DNA from: Syntrophorhabdaceae bacterium
GTDB lineage: Bacteria; Desulfobacterota; Syntrophorhabdia; Syntrophorhabdales; Syntrophorhabdaceae
DNA: 64,000 nt
Assembly: GCA_028698615.1 (NCBI GenBank)
Contig: JAQVWF010000007.1
Coordinates: forward strand, 25,946-89,945
Direction of reading: 5' to 3'
Each line of letters begins with the position of its first letter. The first letter of the stretch is position 1. Of the stretch, positions 53,523-60,554 are shown piece after piece. Under the pieces are notes generated by a model, which saw only the letters and a list, made by a program, of their open reading frames with translations, did no database searches and was not told the origin of the DNA. The position numbers and the translations under genes were made by a program.

Positions 53523-53803
53523 TTGATAGGAGAAGGGGAGGTGCATCCCTCGACGACTCCCTATCATCAGATCCAAGGTCTTCAACGTTTCCCGGGATGC
53601 TTCCTTCCGTCGATGATGCAGGGCAGGAAAAAAGTCCCGGGAATAACCGGTAAGAATGCCGCAGCAGACCGGGAGGTGGCCGCACCTGCATCGCCTTCGG
53701 CGCGATAGAGACATGATCTCGTATGCCCCCATCCCTTATGATCGTTCAAGAGTGTCGGCGGGAAGGGGCGGAGTTTTTATCGGGAGGCGGGGCGTTCCTG
53801 GAT
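53523..53803. other. intergenic region with second copy of a flanking direct repeat
   Basis: There is no supported gene. ATGATCTCGTATG at 53712-53724 and ATCGTTCAAGAGTGTC at about 53740-53755 match one continuous block at 51782-51810, here split by a 15-bp insertion. Confidence 0.45.
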
Positions 53804-55747
53804 CTATTTAGGCCAGTTTTTACCCGGTTTTGCCCAGTCGTACTTGTCGTATGTCCCCAGTTGGTAGTCGTGGGTGGCCTCCAATGTCAGGAACTCCTCG
53901 TCACCACCGAGATCGACATCTTGCCAGTACGTCTGTTTTACTCCGGGAAGAAACCCCATTCCCATCTCAAGCCTGTCGGGTATATCATCCTTGTCGCTGT
54001 CCTCACTCTCTTTCCATCCGTCGGGCCAAAAGGTGTGGAAATTATTAAAGTGAGTAAACTCATGCATGATATCAATGGCGAAGGTATCGATGTACGTGTA
54101 AGCAAGGAAACCCCTCCCGGAAAGCGTTGACGGTTTTGACCGTTTGACCGCCGGCAGTTTTACATAGAATGTATCAGGGTCCCACGTGTTCGTCTTGAGG
54201 TTGCATACATTAATGGTCTTGTAGCCGGAATAATACGGATTGTATTGGCCTATGACACCGTGCTGGAGGCAGGCACATTTGTCGTTCGGAATCCCTTCGC
54301 ATTGGTACGCAATTTTGACGTTCTGTCCGAACGGCCTTGCCGCCGGGGTCTGCTTCCAGTAATAATACCAGTTAGGATACTTTCCCCCGGGGTTGTTCTT
54401 TTCATCCCTGGGATAGAATAAACGCACCTCTCTTGTTTTCTCTATTTTGCATGAATCCACCTTCAGGGTCGCCTTCACCGTCTTTACGCCGAATTTGTTA
54501 TTGTCCTCGGGCAGCCCTTTATAAACGACGGTGAATTTTCTTCCCTTTGGTGTTGATGATGTCGAAGCGGGAGTAATGGTTCGATTGGAGCCTTCCATCT
54601 CGGGAATGGTCCATTCCACTGAATCGGCGTAGCGCTCCGGCACCGTTCTGGCCTCAAGCTCCAGGGTAAGTTCGTTGGAGTGTTTGTTCAAGGGGGAGTC
54701 GTCACTGAAGACATGCCTGCTCTTGTCTTCCGGACTGACGATCATGAGCTCCACGGATCTCATATCCTTGCATTCCTCGGGCTCCTTCCTGATTTTGATA
54801 TACAGCGTCATCATGGAACCGGGGCGGCAACCGGGAGAGGGTCCCATCGGCCTGCCGATATCCTTGCGCAATGATATCTCCCCTCGTTTAAGCAATTGTT
54901 CGAATTCCGATTTGTTCAACGTCCATGTGGCATTAAAACATCCCATTCCCAGGTTCGTCTTGCCATCATCACCCAGGAAGGTGACTTTGGGGGCACCGGC
55001 CGTGACTTTGATCCGGCCATCTTCAGCGGGGCTTGCCTTCGCCACGTGGGCATAGAATTGCGGGTAACGTTCCCCTTCGGAGATCTCGTAGCGATAGAAG
55101 CGGGCCCAGTCAGTGCAGGTTGATGGCACATAATAGGTCCTGCGCACGCACTTCTTGCCCAACACACCCAGCACATTGATCTTTGTTGACAGAGATTCAA
55201 TTCTATAGCCCTTCTCTTTGTCAAACTGTCCTCTTGCTGAATCGTAGGTATTGAGGATGATCAGATTACCAACGAATGTCTCTTTGATCGTGTACAGAAG
55301 GTCCGTCTTCACTTCATTGGAGAAGAACTCCTTTTCTCCTCCGTTGACGACAATGTACCCTTCGATGGGCACGGCTTCAGGGATCTGCGGTTTCTCTGTG
55401 CCCGCAGGAAGGTTACCCATCATATTCTTTGCCTGGCGGAACTGCATGTTGATGATCTCGCGGCGGCGCTCAATCTCTTTCTCCGGCGTTTTAGCCGGCT
55501 GGATGGCCACGTTCTGCATACCGCCCATCGCGGCGGCTTTCCCGGTGGCGTCATTCAGAAGCTGCATGGCCTCGCCATATGTTCCCATGAGTTCGCTCAT
55601 GCCCGGTGTGCCCTGCAGCTGTCGTTCGAGGAGTCTGGCTTTTTGTTCCATATCTGCCGGAGACTGGGCGAACACCTCGAAGCAGAACAAACAAAGGACT
55701 ATTGCCCCGATCGTGCCTATCCGTATATTTCGTTTATGGTCCCGCAT
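53804..55747 (-). CDS. secreted putative zinc metalloprotease (HEFTH motif)
   Basis: About 647 residues. A signal peptide ('IGTIGAIVLCLFCFEVFAQS') is followed by a coiled, Gln/Met-rich segment (about 40-110), an Ig-like or beta-rich central part with paired Cys ('CVRRTYYVPSTCTDW', 'CKDMRS'), and a C-terminal region with 'DIMHEFTHFNNFHTFW', whose HExxH matches zincin metalloproteases. Just after it, 'DSDKDDIPDRLE' looks like a Ca2+-binding thrombospondin-type loop. I recognise no named family; the third zinc ligand is uncertain, so protease activity is inferred. The start is ATG 55747, which keeps a standard signal peptide; ATG 55786 is possible. It is monocistronic, on the strand opposite to the toxin-antitoxin island. 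Confidence 0.65.
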   Translation of the reverse strand: MRDHKRNIRIGTIGAIVLCLFCFEVFAQSPADMEQKARLLERQLQGTPGMSELMGTYGEAMQLLNDATGKAAAMGGMQNVAIQPAKTPEKEIERRREIINMQFRQAKNMMGNLPAGTEKPQIPEAVPIEGYIVVNGGEKEFFSNEVKTDLLYTIKETFVGNLIILNTYDSARGQFDKEKGYRIESLSTKINVLGVLGKKCVRRTYYVPSTCTDWARFYRYEISEGERYPQFYAHVAKASPAEDGRIKVTAGAPKVTFLGDDGKTNLGMGCFNATWTLNKSEFEQLLKRGEISLRKDIGRPMGPSPGCRPGSMMTLYIKIRKEPEECKDMRSVELMIVSPEDKSRHVFSDDSPLNKHSNELTLELEARTVPERYADSVEWTIPEMEGSNRTITPASTSSTPKGRKFTVVYKGLPEDNNKFGVKTVKATLKVDSCKIEKTREVRLFYPRDEKNNPGGKYPNWYYYWKQTPAARPFGQNVKIAYQCEGIPNDKCACLQHGVIGQYNPYYSGYKTINVCNLKTNTWDPDTFYVKLPAVKRSKPSTLSGRGFLAYTYIDTFAIDIMHEFTHFNNFHTFWPDGWKESEDSDKDDIPDRLEMGMGFLPGVKQTYWQDVDLGGDEEFLTLEATHDYQLGTYDKYDWAKPGKNWPK

Positions 55748-55945
55748 AACTTGATCCCGGTTCTCCTGTGACACCGCATAGGACACATTTCACAGCCATC
55801 TTGTCTTATGTTGTCGGTGTTGTGAGAGTAGAATAATATGTTGAGGGATAATTTGCAATGCAGAACGTCCCTGTCGACCCCCTATTCGCGTAAGGTCGGC
55901 CGTCTGGACGTGACGAAAGATCCGCGCTATCGTATCATGTATCGT

Positions 55946-56161
55946 ATGAAAGTGACGGCGATAATACCCGATCAACTGGTCGAAGAAGTGAGGAAAGCGA
56001 GCGGCGGCAAGAACATTACCGATTCCCTTATCGTAGCCTTGAGAGAGTGGATAGAGATGAAGCGGATAAAGGAACTCAATGCAAAGGTGGCGAAGCGGCC
56101 CCTCTCGTTTCATGAAGGCTACAGCGCGGGATTGGTGCGGGAACTGAACAGAAAGCGATGA
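55946..56161 (+). CDS. VapB-type antitoxin (DUF2191-like)
   Basis: About 71 residues: an N-terminal strand and helix ('MKVTAIIPDQLVEEVRKASG'), 'NITDSLIVALREWIEMKRI', and a flexible tail 'FHEGYSAGLVRELNRKR' that would cover a PIN toxin. ATG 55946 is the family-like start; the frame is open to 55838 through repeat sequence. The stop overlaps the toxin start (ATGA). A possible promoter GTGACG (55910)-17 bp-TATCAT (55933-55938) ends 7 bp before the ATG, so the mRNA may be leaderless. Confidence 0.8.
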   Translation: MKVTAIIPDQLVEEVRKASGGKNITDSLIVALREWIEMKRIKELNAKVAKRPLSFHEGYSAGLVRELNRKR

Positions 56162-56532
56162 TCATTGCCGACACGTCCGTGTGGATCGAGTTCCTGAAGG
56201 GAAAAGAGCCTTTTCTTACAGAACTGGGCTTGCTGCTGGAAGAAAGGCAGGTCATCGCCCTTGAATGCGTCTTTGGCGAACTGCTGCAGGGTGCAAAGAC
56301 GAGGCGCGAGCGCAAAGTCATCACGGAGTACTGGAACAACCTCCCAAAGATCGAAGAGCGGGGTCTCTGGGTAAGAGCCGGGCTTCACGCGGGGGAACAG
56401 AAACTTTTCGCCAAAGGCCTCGGACTCATCGATGTCTTCATTCTAACGGCGGCAGGATCGATTAGCGCAAGAGTCTGGACCCTCGACAAGAAGATGGCCT
56501 CCCTCCTGACAGAGAACATGACCTTCCCCTGA
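56158..56532 (+). CDS. VapC-type PIN-domain toxin
   Basis: A 124-residue PIN ribonuclease. It starts 'MIIADTSVWIEFLKGKEPF' with the first catalytic Asp, then 'ALECVFGELLQGAK' with the Glu, and 'GLIDVFILTAAGSISARVWT' with later Asp residues, ending 'LDKKMASLLTE'. VapC toxins cut tRNA or rRNA when the antitoxin is lost. Its ATG overlaps the antitoxin stop by 4 bp. Confidence 0.87.
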   Translation: MIIADTSVWIEFLKGKEPFLTELGLLLEERQVIALECVFGELLQGAKTRRERKVITEYWNNLPKIEERGLWVRAGLHAGEQKLFAKGLGLIDVFILTAAGSISARVWTLDKKMASLLTENMTFP

Positions 56533-56612
56533 GGGCAAAGACGAAAGAACCGTTCCGGGTTGCGGGTTAAAGACACGAGGCAAGTATAACGTGTCATATT
56601 TATGGGTCTTTC

Positions 56613-56649
56613 GAGAATGTGAAAATCGAAAGGGCGTCCCTGTCGACCC
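56613..56649. repeat. island repeat 1, copy a
   Basis: GAGAATGTGAAAATCGAAAG plus GGCGTCCCTGTCGACCC. The -35 box of the first HicAB module starts at the next base (56650). Further copies are at 57446, 57850 and 57988; a 3' half copy (GTCCCTGTCGACCCC) is at about 55867-55881. Confidence 0.85.
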
Positions 56650-56684
56650 TTGACGTATAATACTATATCTGATACTATAGCTCA
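56650..56684 (+). promoter_or_regulatory. promoter of HicAB module 1, predicted leaderless
   Basis: TTGACG (56650-56655), 17 bp, TACTAT (56673-56678), then 6 bp to ATG 56685. With transcription starting 7 bp after the -10 box, the A of the start codon would be +1. No Shine-Dalgarno sequence is present. Confidence 0.65.
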
Positions 56685-56921
56685 ATGGGTGCATCGGAGA
56701 AGACGCTGGCGAAAATGAAGAGAAATCCGAGAGACTGGCGGATTGAGGATGTGGTGGCGGTGGCAAAGAAGTATGATCTTCTCATACGAGCACAGGGCGG
56801 GAGTCATTACGTGTTCGGCTTTCCCGGCATCAGGGATTCCGTGACGATTCCGGCCGCCAGACCGATAAAGCCGGTCTACATCAAGCGCTTTGTCGAGCTT
56901 ATCGACAAGGTCAAGGGGTAG
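56685..56921 (+). CDS. hicA: HicA-type toxin, module 1
   Basis: A 78-residue basic protein with the HicA double-stranded-RNA-binding-like fold: 'MKRNPRDWRIEDVVAVAKKY' then 'RAQGGSHYVFGFPG' with the catalytic His in GSHYxF. HicA is an mRNA interferase. It precedes its antitoxin by 3 bp. It is probably translated from a leaderless mRNA. Confidence 0.88.
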   Translation: MGASEKTLAKMKRNPRDWRIEDVVAVAKKYDLLIRAQGGSHYVFGFPGIRDSVTIPAARPIKPVYIKRFVELIDKVKG

Positions 56922-56924
56922 GAT

Positions 56925-57296
56925 ATGAAGAAACCGAGGTTCGAGGATTACGCAATCGAGATCAGACCCTTGAAGGAAGCGGAAGGCGGGGGATTTCTTG
57001 TGACCTTTCCCGATCTTCCCGGCTGCATGGCTGACGGGGAAACCCCGGAAGAGGCCCTCGCGGATGCGAAGGCCGCATTCGAGAGCTGGATGGAGGCCCA
57101 GAAGGAGTGGGGCCGGCCTTACCCCGCCCCCGTGTCGGGCACGACGTCCGGCAAGTTCGTCCAGCGGATACCCAAATCCCTCCATGCCAAGCTGGTCAAG
57201 CGCGCCAGGCAGGAAGGTGTAAGCCTCAATACCCTTGTCCTCACCTTCATCGCGGAAGGGATCGGCAAGAGAGAGGGCAAAAACCGGGCAGCCTGA
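56925..57296 (+). CDS. hicB: HicB-type antitoxin, module 1
   Basis: A 123-residue antitoxin. The N-terminal partial RNase H-like HicB fold shows 'GGFLVTFPDLPGCMADGETP' and 'EEALADAKAAFESWMEA'. The C-terminal 'KFVQRIPKSLHAKLVKRARQ' and 'GVSLNTLVLTFIAEGI' form a ribbon-helix-helix DNA-binding module for autoregulation. The toxin-first order is normal for hicAB. Confidence 0.9.
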   Translation: MKKPRFEDYAIEIRPLKEAEGGGFLVTFPDLPGCMADGETPEEALADAKAAFESWMEAQKEWGRPYPAPVSGTTSGKFVQRIPKSLHAKLVKRARQEGVSLNTLVLTFIAEGIGKREGKNRAA

Positions 57297-57445
57297 GAGC
57301 GGAGCCGCCAAGAGACAGTTTCAGGTTTCAAGTCAAAGCCAAAAACAAGACATACAGAGATATCCCGGAGTCCACGCTCAGCCAGGGGAAAGACAGCTTC
57401 AACCGCTTGAATGGGAAAGAGCAAGGAGCCACACCACTGCTGGCC

Positions 57446-57482
57446 GAGAATGTGAAAATCGAAAGGGCGTCCCTGTCGACCC
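57446..57482. repeat. island repeat 1, copy b
   Basis: Identical to copy a over the 37-bp core (GAGAATGTGAAAATCGAAAG followed by GGCGTCCCTGTCGACCC). Confidence 0.85.
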
Positions 57483-57702
57483 CCTGTACTCGTCACGTGA
57501 GGTCCGCGCGGGGCCTTGTCCCCGTGCAGCTACGCTCCGGATCACACCCGTTAAGCGATTTCGGCTCGCTCGATGCTCATCGCGGAGAGGGGTGATTACG
57601 TGATGCAGGCTGGTAGTCCGCGGACGTAACTTGTTGGTGGATTGCCCGGTGGCTGCTGTCAGACGCATCGGTCCCGTGCACTTCCGTGCCCGGTCCGCGC
57701 TC

Positions 57703-57790
57703 CCCGAAACCGCAACGGGTCCCGTGATCCTCCACTACCAGCTGCCCGGGGACAAGACCCCACGCTCAGCGAGTTGAAGAAAGGCTTCAA
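57703..57790. repeat. island repeat 3, copy a
   Basis: The block from CCGAAACCGCAACGGGTCCC to AAGAAAGGCTTCAA resembles 59711-59795 over about 85 bp with several mismatches. A shorter relative (TCCACGCTCAGCCAGGGG) lies near 57370. Confidence 0.6.
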
Positions 57791-57849
57791 TGGAAGGAAC
57801 GCCTAAGGCACAAACACAAGTATAACCTGTTGCAGTCACTGGTCTTTCT

Positions 57850-57881
57850 AGAATGTGAAAATGTAAAGGATGTCCCTGTCG
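57850..57881. repeat. island repeat 1, copy c (diverged)
   Basis: AGAATGTGAAAATGTAAAGG followed by ATGTCCCTGTCG; several changes from the core. Confidence 0.7.
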
Positions 57882-57909
57882 GCGGGCGCGACTTCCTCCT
57901 CCCCTGTGT

Positions 57910-57975
57910 CCTGCAGTAATTCTAAGGTGTTATGAAAGATAACTTGGTTTCGGAGGAACGTCCCCCTCCGTCCCC
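57910..57975. repeat. island repeat 2, copy a
   Basis: It contains GTTATGAAAGATAAC and CGGAGGAACGTCCCCCTCCG, two potential hairpins. Other copies are at 58737-58830 and 61163-61257. It is followed directly by repeat 1 copy d. Confidence 0.8.
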
Positions 57976-57987
57976 CATGAGGTTGCT

Positions 57988-58020
57988 GAGAATGTGAAAA
58001 TCGAAAGGGCGTCCCTGTGG
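57988..58020. repeat. island repeat 1, copy d
   Basis: GAGAATGTGAAAATCGAAAG followed by GGCGTCCCTGTGG. It lies 24 bp before the -35 box of the RelE/HigA module. Confidence 0.8.
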
Positions 58021-58044
58021 GTCCCCCCTAAGGGCGGCAAGGTG

Positions 58045-58079
58045 TTGACAATATGTAGCCTGTAGGCTACAATAGAGTT
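58045..58079 (+). promoter_or_regulatory. promoter and operator of the RelE/HigA module, predicted leaderless
   Basis: TTGACA (58045-58050), 17 bp, TACAAT (58068-58073), then 6 bp to GTG 58080. The inverted repeat TGTAGCC-TGTA-GGCTACA (58054-58071) lies between the two boxes and runs into the -10, a good site for the antitoxin. No Shine-Dalgarno sequence is present. Confidence 0.75.
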
Positions 58080-58376
58080 GTGATCGAGATCCGCAAAACG
58101 GACGTGTTTGCCGGTTGGCTTGACAGCCTGGACGATATTCGGGGCCGGGCACGTGTTATGGCACGGATTGAAAGGCTGGCCACGGGAAACCCTGGGGACG
58201 TGAAACCGGTAGGTGAAGGTGTTTCGGAGCTGAGGATCGATCACGGACCGGGTTATCGGGTCTATTTCAAACAGTTCGGGTCTCATGTGGTGGTTCTGCT
58301 GGCGGGTGGTGACAAAGGGACGCAGGTCAGGGATATCAAAGCAGCCCTGCGTCTTGCGAGAAACATACAGGGGTGA
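58080..58376 (+). CDS. RelE/HigB-like toxin (phage Gp49-type addiction module killer)
   Basis: 98 residues, starting at GTG. The pattern 'VFAGWLDSLDDIRGRARVMA', 'RIERLATGNPGDVKPVGEGV' and 'LRIDHGPGYRVYFKQ' with 'LLAGGDKGTQVRDIKAALRL' is that of the RelE/StbE-like killer proteins that come before a HigA-like antitoxin. It acts as an mRNA interferase in this family. The toxin-first order and the predicted leaderless start are notable. Confidence 0.87.
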   Translation: MIEIRKTDVFAGWLDSLDDIRGRARVMARIERLATGNPGDVKPVGEGVSELRIDHGPGYRVYFKQFGSHVVVLLAGGDKGTQVRDIKAALRLARNIQG

Positions 58377-58380
58377 CGTT

Positions 58381-58686
58381 ATGAAGAAAGTAGTGACGAC
58401 TCGATATGATGTCGCGGAGCATCTTCGTACTCCGGAGGAAATGGCCGCGTACCTTGAAGCATGCATTGAAGAGTCGAACGGCGACGCGGCGTTCATCGCT
58501 AAAGCCCTCGGCGACATCGCCCGCGCCAAAGGCATGTCCCAGGTGGCGCGGGATGCCGGCCTGTCCCGCGAAAGTCTTTACAGGGCATTATCCGGAGAGA
58601 GAAGCCCCGGCTTCGACACGATCCTCAAGGTGATACGCGCCCTGGGCTTGACGCTGCATGCGGGGGCAGCGGGAAGGACGGCCTAA
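58381..58686 (+). CDS. HigA-like addiction module antidote (XRE HTH)
   Basis: 101 residues. An N-terminal toxin-binding part ('YDVAEHLRTPEEMAAYLEAC') is followed by an XRE-type helix-turn-helix ('MSQVARDAGLSRESLYRALS', 'FDTILKVIRALGLTLHA'). It starts 4 bp after the toxin stop, and probably binds the palindrome in the promoter. Confidence 0.88.
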   Translation: MKKVVTTRYDVAEHLRTPEEMAAYLEACIEESNGDAAFIAKALGDIARAKGMSQVARDAGLSRESLYRALSGERSPGFDTILKVIRALGLTLHAGAAGRTA

Positions 58687-58736
58687 GAAAGAAGGGCTTG
58701 AACCGCTTGAACGCTAGGAAAAGGCGGAAGACTGTC

Positions 58737-58830
58737 GTTAAGAAATTAAGAGACCCTTCACTGTTTCCTGCAGTAAGTCTGAGGTGTTATGAAGGATAAC
58801 TTGGTTTCGGAGGATGTCCCCTCCGTCTCC
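58737..58830. repeat. island repeat 2, copy b (long form)
   Basis: It starts GTTAAGAAATTAAGAGACCC and includes the same core as copy a, with CGGAGGATGTCCCCTCCG. The extended 5' part is shared with copy c. Confidence 0.8.
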
Positions 58831-58866
58831 CCCGTTGGATTGACTTTGCCCGTGATTGTGTGGTAC

Positions 58867-58880
58867 ACGTAAATACGTGA
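58867..58880 (+). promoter_or_regulatory. palindrome CACGTAAATACGTG upstream of VapBC module 2
   Basis: CACGTA-AA-TACGTG lies about 18 bp before the GTG start and is a candidate operator. Unlike the neighbouring modules, this one has a good ribosome binding site (AAAGGAGG). Confidence 0.5.
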
Positions 58881-58898
58881 ATATGAAAGGAGGTTGTC

Positions 58899-59144
58899 GT
58901 GGATAAACAAAACGTGACCCTGTCTCTTCCCAGATCGCTCCTCAAGAAAGCCAAAACTCTTGCGATCATAAAGGACAAGTCGTTGAGCGAGCTCTTGCGT
59001 GAAACACTGGAAGAAAGAGTGAATAAAGAAACAGGGTATCAGAAAGCGAGGAACAGGCAAATAGCCTTCATGGGAAAAGGGATTGATCTTGGCACGCAGG
59101 GAAAGATCACCGTTGCAAGAGAAGACCTCCATGAAAGACGCTAA
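58899..59144 (+). CDS. VapB-type antitoxin (ribbon-helix-helix)
   Basis: 81 residues: 'QNVTLSLPRSLLKKAKTLAI' and 'DKSLSELLRETLEERVNKET' form a ribbon-helix-helix, with a toxin-binding tail. The start is GTG 58899 with AAAGGAGG 6 bases upstream. The end overlaps the PIN gene by 14 bp. Confidence 0.82.
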   Translation: MDKQNVTLSLPRSLLKKAKTLAIIKDKSLSELLRETLEERVNKETGYQKARNRQIAFMGKGIDLGTQGKITVAREDLHERR

Positions 59145-59568
59145 AATGTTCGTCGATACCAACATCCTGGTGTATGCATATGACCTGTCCGCCGGAAATA
59201 AACACGATAAAGCGAAAGAGATCGTCAAAAACCTGTGGAGCACGGGGAATGGCCTCATCAGCACCCAGGTCGCACAGGAATTCTTTGTAACGGTAACAAG
59301 GAAAATTGCAAAACCGCTTGGCCTGGCGCAGGCTAAGGAGATCGTAACAGACCTGTTGCAATGGAAGACGATAGTAGTCGACGGCTCATTGATAGTGGAT
59401 GCCATCAATATACAAGAAAAGTACCGGTACTCGTTTTGGGACTCCCTGATCATCGCCTCTGCCGTAGAAGGCGGAGCGGCTGCAATCATTTCAGAGGACC
59501 TTTCCGACAAACAAAAGATTGGAAGTGTCACCATCAGCAATCCCTTCGCCGAAAAAGCCACGAAATGA
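59131..59568 (+). CDS. VapC-type PIN-domain toxin
   Basis: 145 residues. PIN motifs: 'MFVDTNILVYAYDLS' (first Asp), 'ISTQVAQEFFVTVT' (Glu), 'YSFWDSLIIASAVEGG' (Asp) and 'AIISEDLSDKQKI' (last Asp). All four acidic positions are present, so an active ribonuclease is expected. It belongs to a different PIN subgroup from the first VapC in the island. Confidence 0.88.
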   Translation: MKDAKMFVDTNILVYAYDLSAGNKHDKAKEIVKNLWSTGNGLISTQVAQEFFVTVTRKIAKPLGLAQAKEIVTDLLQWKTIVVDGSLIVDAINIQEKYRYSFWDSLIIASAVEGGAAAIISEDLSDKQKIGSVTISNPFAEKATK

Positions 59569-59945
59569 GCGATCGTGCTCCCCGTCCCTTCATCCTCTCT
59601 CCAGCACTGCACCGCTTGAATATCCGCCACCAAATAAGGTAATAAGGACCAGGCCGTCTTTTTTGAACCTTCCCAGGCTCTGGGAAAGACAAATGACGGT
59701 GCTCGAGCAGCCCGAAAACGCAACGGTTCCCGTGATCCTGCGCTAACGGCTGCCCGGCAAAGAGACTCCACGCTCAGTGTGTGGAGAAAGGCTTCAGATC
59801 CTTGCATGGTAGACTGGAGGGTTGACGCTAAAGAGGATATGGATACCCGAACCTGCCTGAAGAAATGACAGAAGCCGAATCTGAGGGGTTGAGTGATTTA
59901 CTTTTGAACGAACGTACCTGCCCCTCGTGCCCCTCGGGGGCACCA
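59569..59945. other. 375-bp spacer between VapBC 2 and HicBA 2
   Basis: There is no gene. It holds repeat 3 copy b (59711-59795), and GTGCCCC-TCG-GGGGCAC (59927-59943), a hairpin just after the convergent hicB stop that may end that transcript. Confidence 0.6.
59711..59795. repeat. island repeat 3, copy b
   Basis: The block from CCGAAAACGCAACGGTTCCC to GGAGAAAGGCTTCAGA corresponds to 57703-57790. Confidence 0.6.
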
Positions 59946-60275
59946 TCACCGGCTTAGTTTCGCACTTGCCAGACGGTTCAGGCTAACCCCGGATTCGGCT
60001 GCTTCTGTTGCGAGTTTACGATGCACCTGGGGCGGAACACGGACCATAAATCTTCCGCTATAATGCTTGCTCGCGATCGGTTCGGGGATCCGTTCGCCAG
60101 TTTCCCGCATATCATTCAGGACATCTTCCACTACCTTCCGGATACCCCTGAGCGCGGTCTCGGGTGTCTCAGCGAGCCAGCTCAGGCTCGGGAACTCAGC
60201 ACAGGCACCTACGTATTCCCCGTCCTCGGCGGACCAGGTGACGCGATATGTATAATGATCATTTTTTAGAGCCAT
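59946..60275 (-). CDS. hicB: HicB-type antitoxin, module 2
   Basis: 109 residues. HicB fold 'YRVTWSAEDGEYVGACAEFP' and 'WLAETPETALRGIRKVVEDV', then the ribbon-helix-helix part 'GRFMVRVPPQVHRKLATEAA' with 'GVSLNRLASAKL'. It follows its toxin gene with a 17-bp overlap. It is the only island module on the minus strand. Confidence 0.88.
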   Translation of the reverse strand: MALKNDHYTYRVTWSAEDGEYVGACAEFPSLSWLAETPETALRGIRKVVEDVLNDMRETGERIPEPIASKHYSGRFMVRVPPQVHRKLATEAAESGVSLNRLASAKLSR

Positions 60276-60519
60276 GTTCAGCCTCCAATTTCTCTATGGC
60301 CAGGAGCGCCTGCCGGACCTGATATACTTTGGCCCGGCCCTTTTCGTTCTGGATATTTACCCGGGGGTCGCCCGGCCACGGGGTTTTATAGATCCTGTGG
60401 CTGCCACTGCTCTGGCGGGCTTTGCCAAAGTAGTGGTCGCAGACGAGACACAGGTCCCGGTACCGTACATTATTCGGGTTCAACCTCATCTGGGAGACTA
60501 TGTCCGCTATGCCTGCCAC
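60259..60519 (-). CDS. hicA: HicA-type toxin, module 2
   Basis: 86 residues starting at GTG 60519: 'RLNPNNVRYRDLCLVCDHYF', 'ARQSSGSHRIYKTPWPGDP' with the GSHxxY catalytic His region, and 'AKVYQVRQALLAIEKLEAE'. It differs clearly from HicA of module 1, so the two modules are not recent duplicates. Confidence 0.85.
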   Translation of the reverse strand: MAGIADIVSQMRLNPNNVRYRDLCLVCDHYFGKARQSSGSHRIYKTPWPGDPRVNIQNEKGRAKVYQVRQALLAIEKLEAEHGSKK

Positions 60520-60554
60520 GGGAGTATAGTATCATTAATGGCACTACATGTCAA
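60520..60554 (-). promoter_or_regulatory. promoter of HicAB module 2, predicted leaderless, -35 in an IS end
   Basis: On the minus strand: TTGACA (60554-60549), 17 bp, TACTAT (60531-60526), then 6 bp to GTG 60519. No Shine-Dalgarno sequence. The -35 coincides with what looks like the terminal TGTCAA of an IS21 remnant that continues to the right. Confidence 0.7.

Larger units (their letters stand above)
57297..58044. other. 750-bp repeat-dense spacer between HicAB and RelE/HigA modules
   Basis: There is no supported gene. It holds copies of three repeat families: repeat 1 at 57446-57482, 57850-57881 and 57988-58020; repeat 2 at 57910-57975; repeat 3 at 57703-57790. Short coding-looking frames here run straight through the repeats. 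Confidence 0.7.

Noticed and set aside
57297..58079. CRISPR array from the repeated 37-bp blocks
   Set aside because: The spacing is irregular (about 100-830 bp), copies vary, and there are no cas genes.
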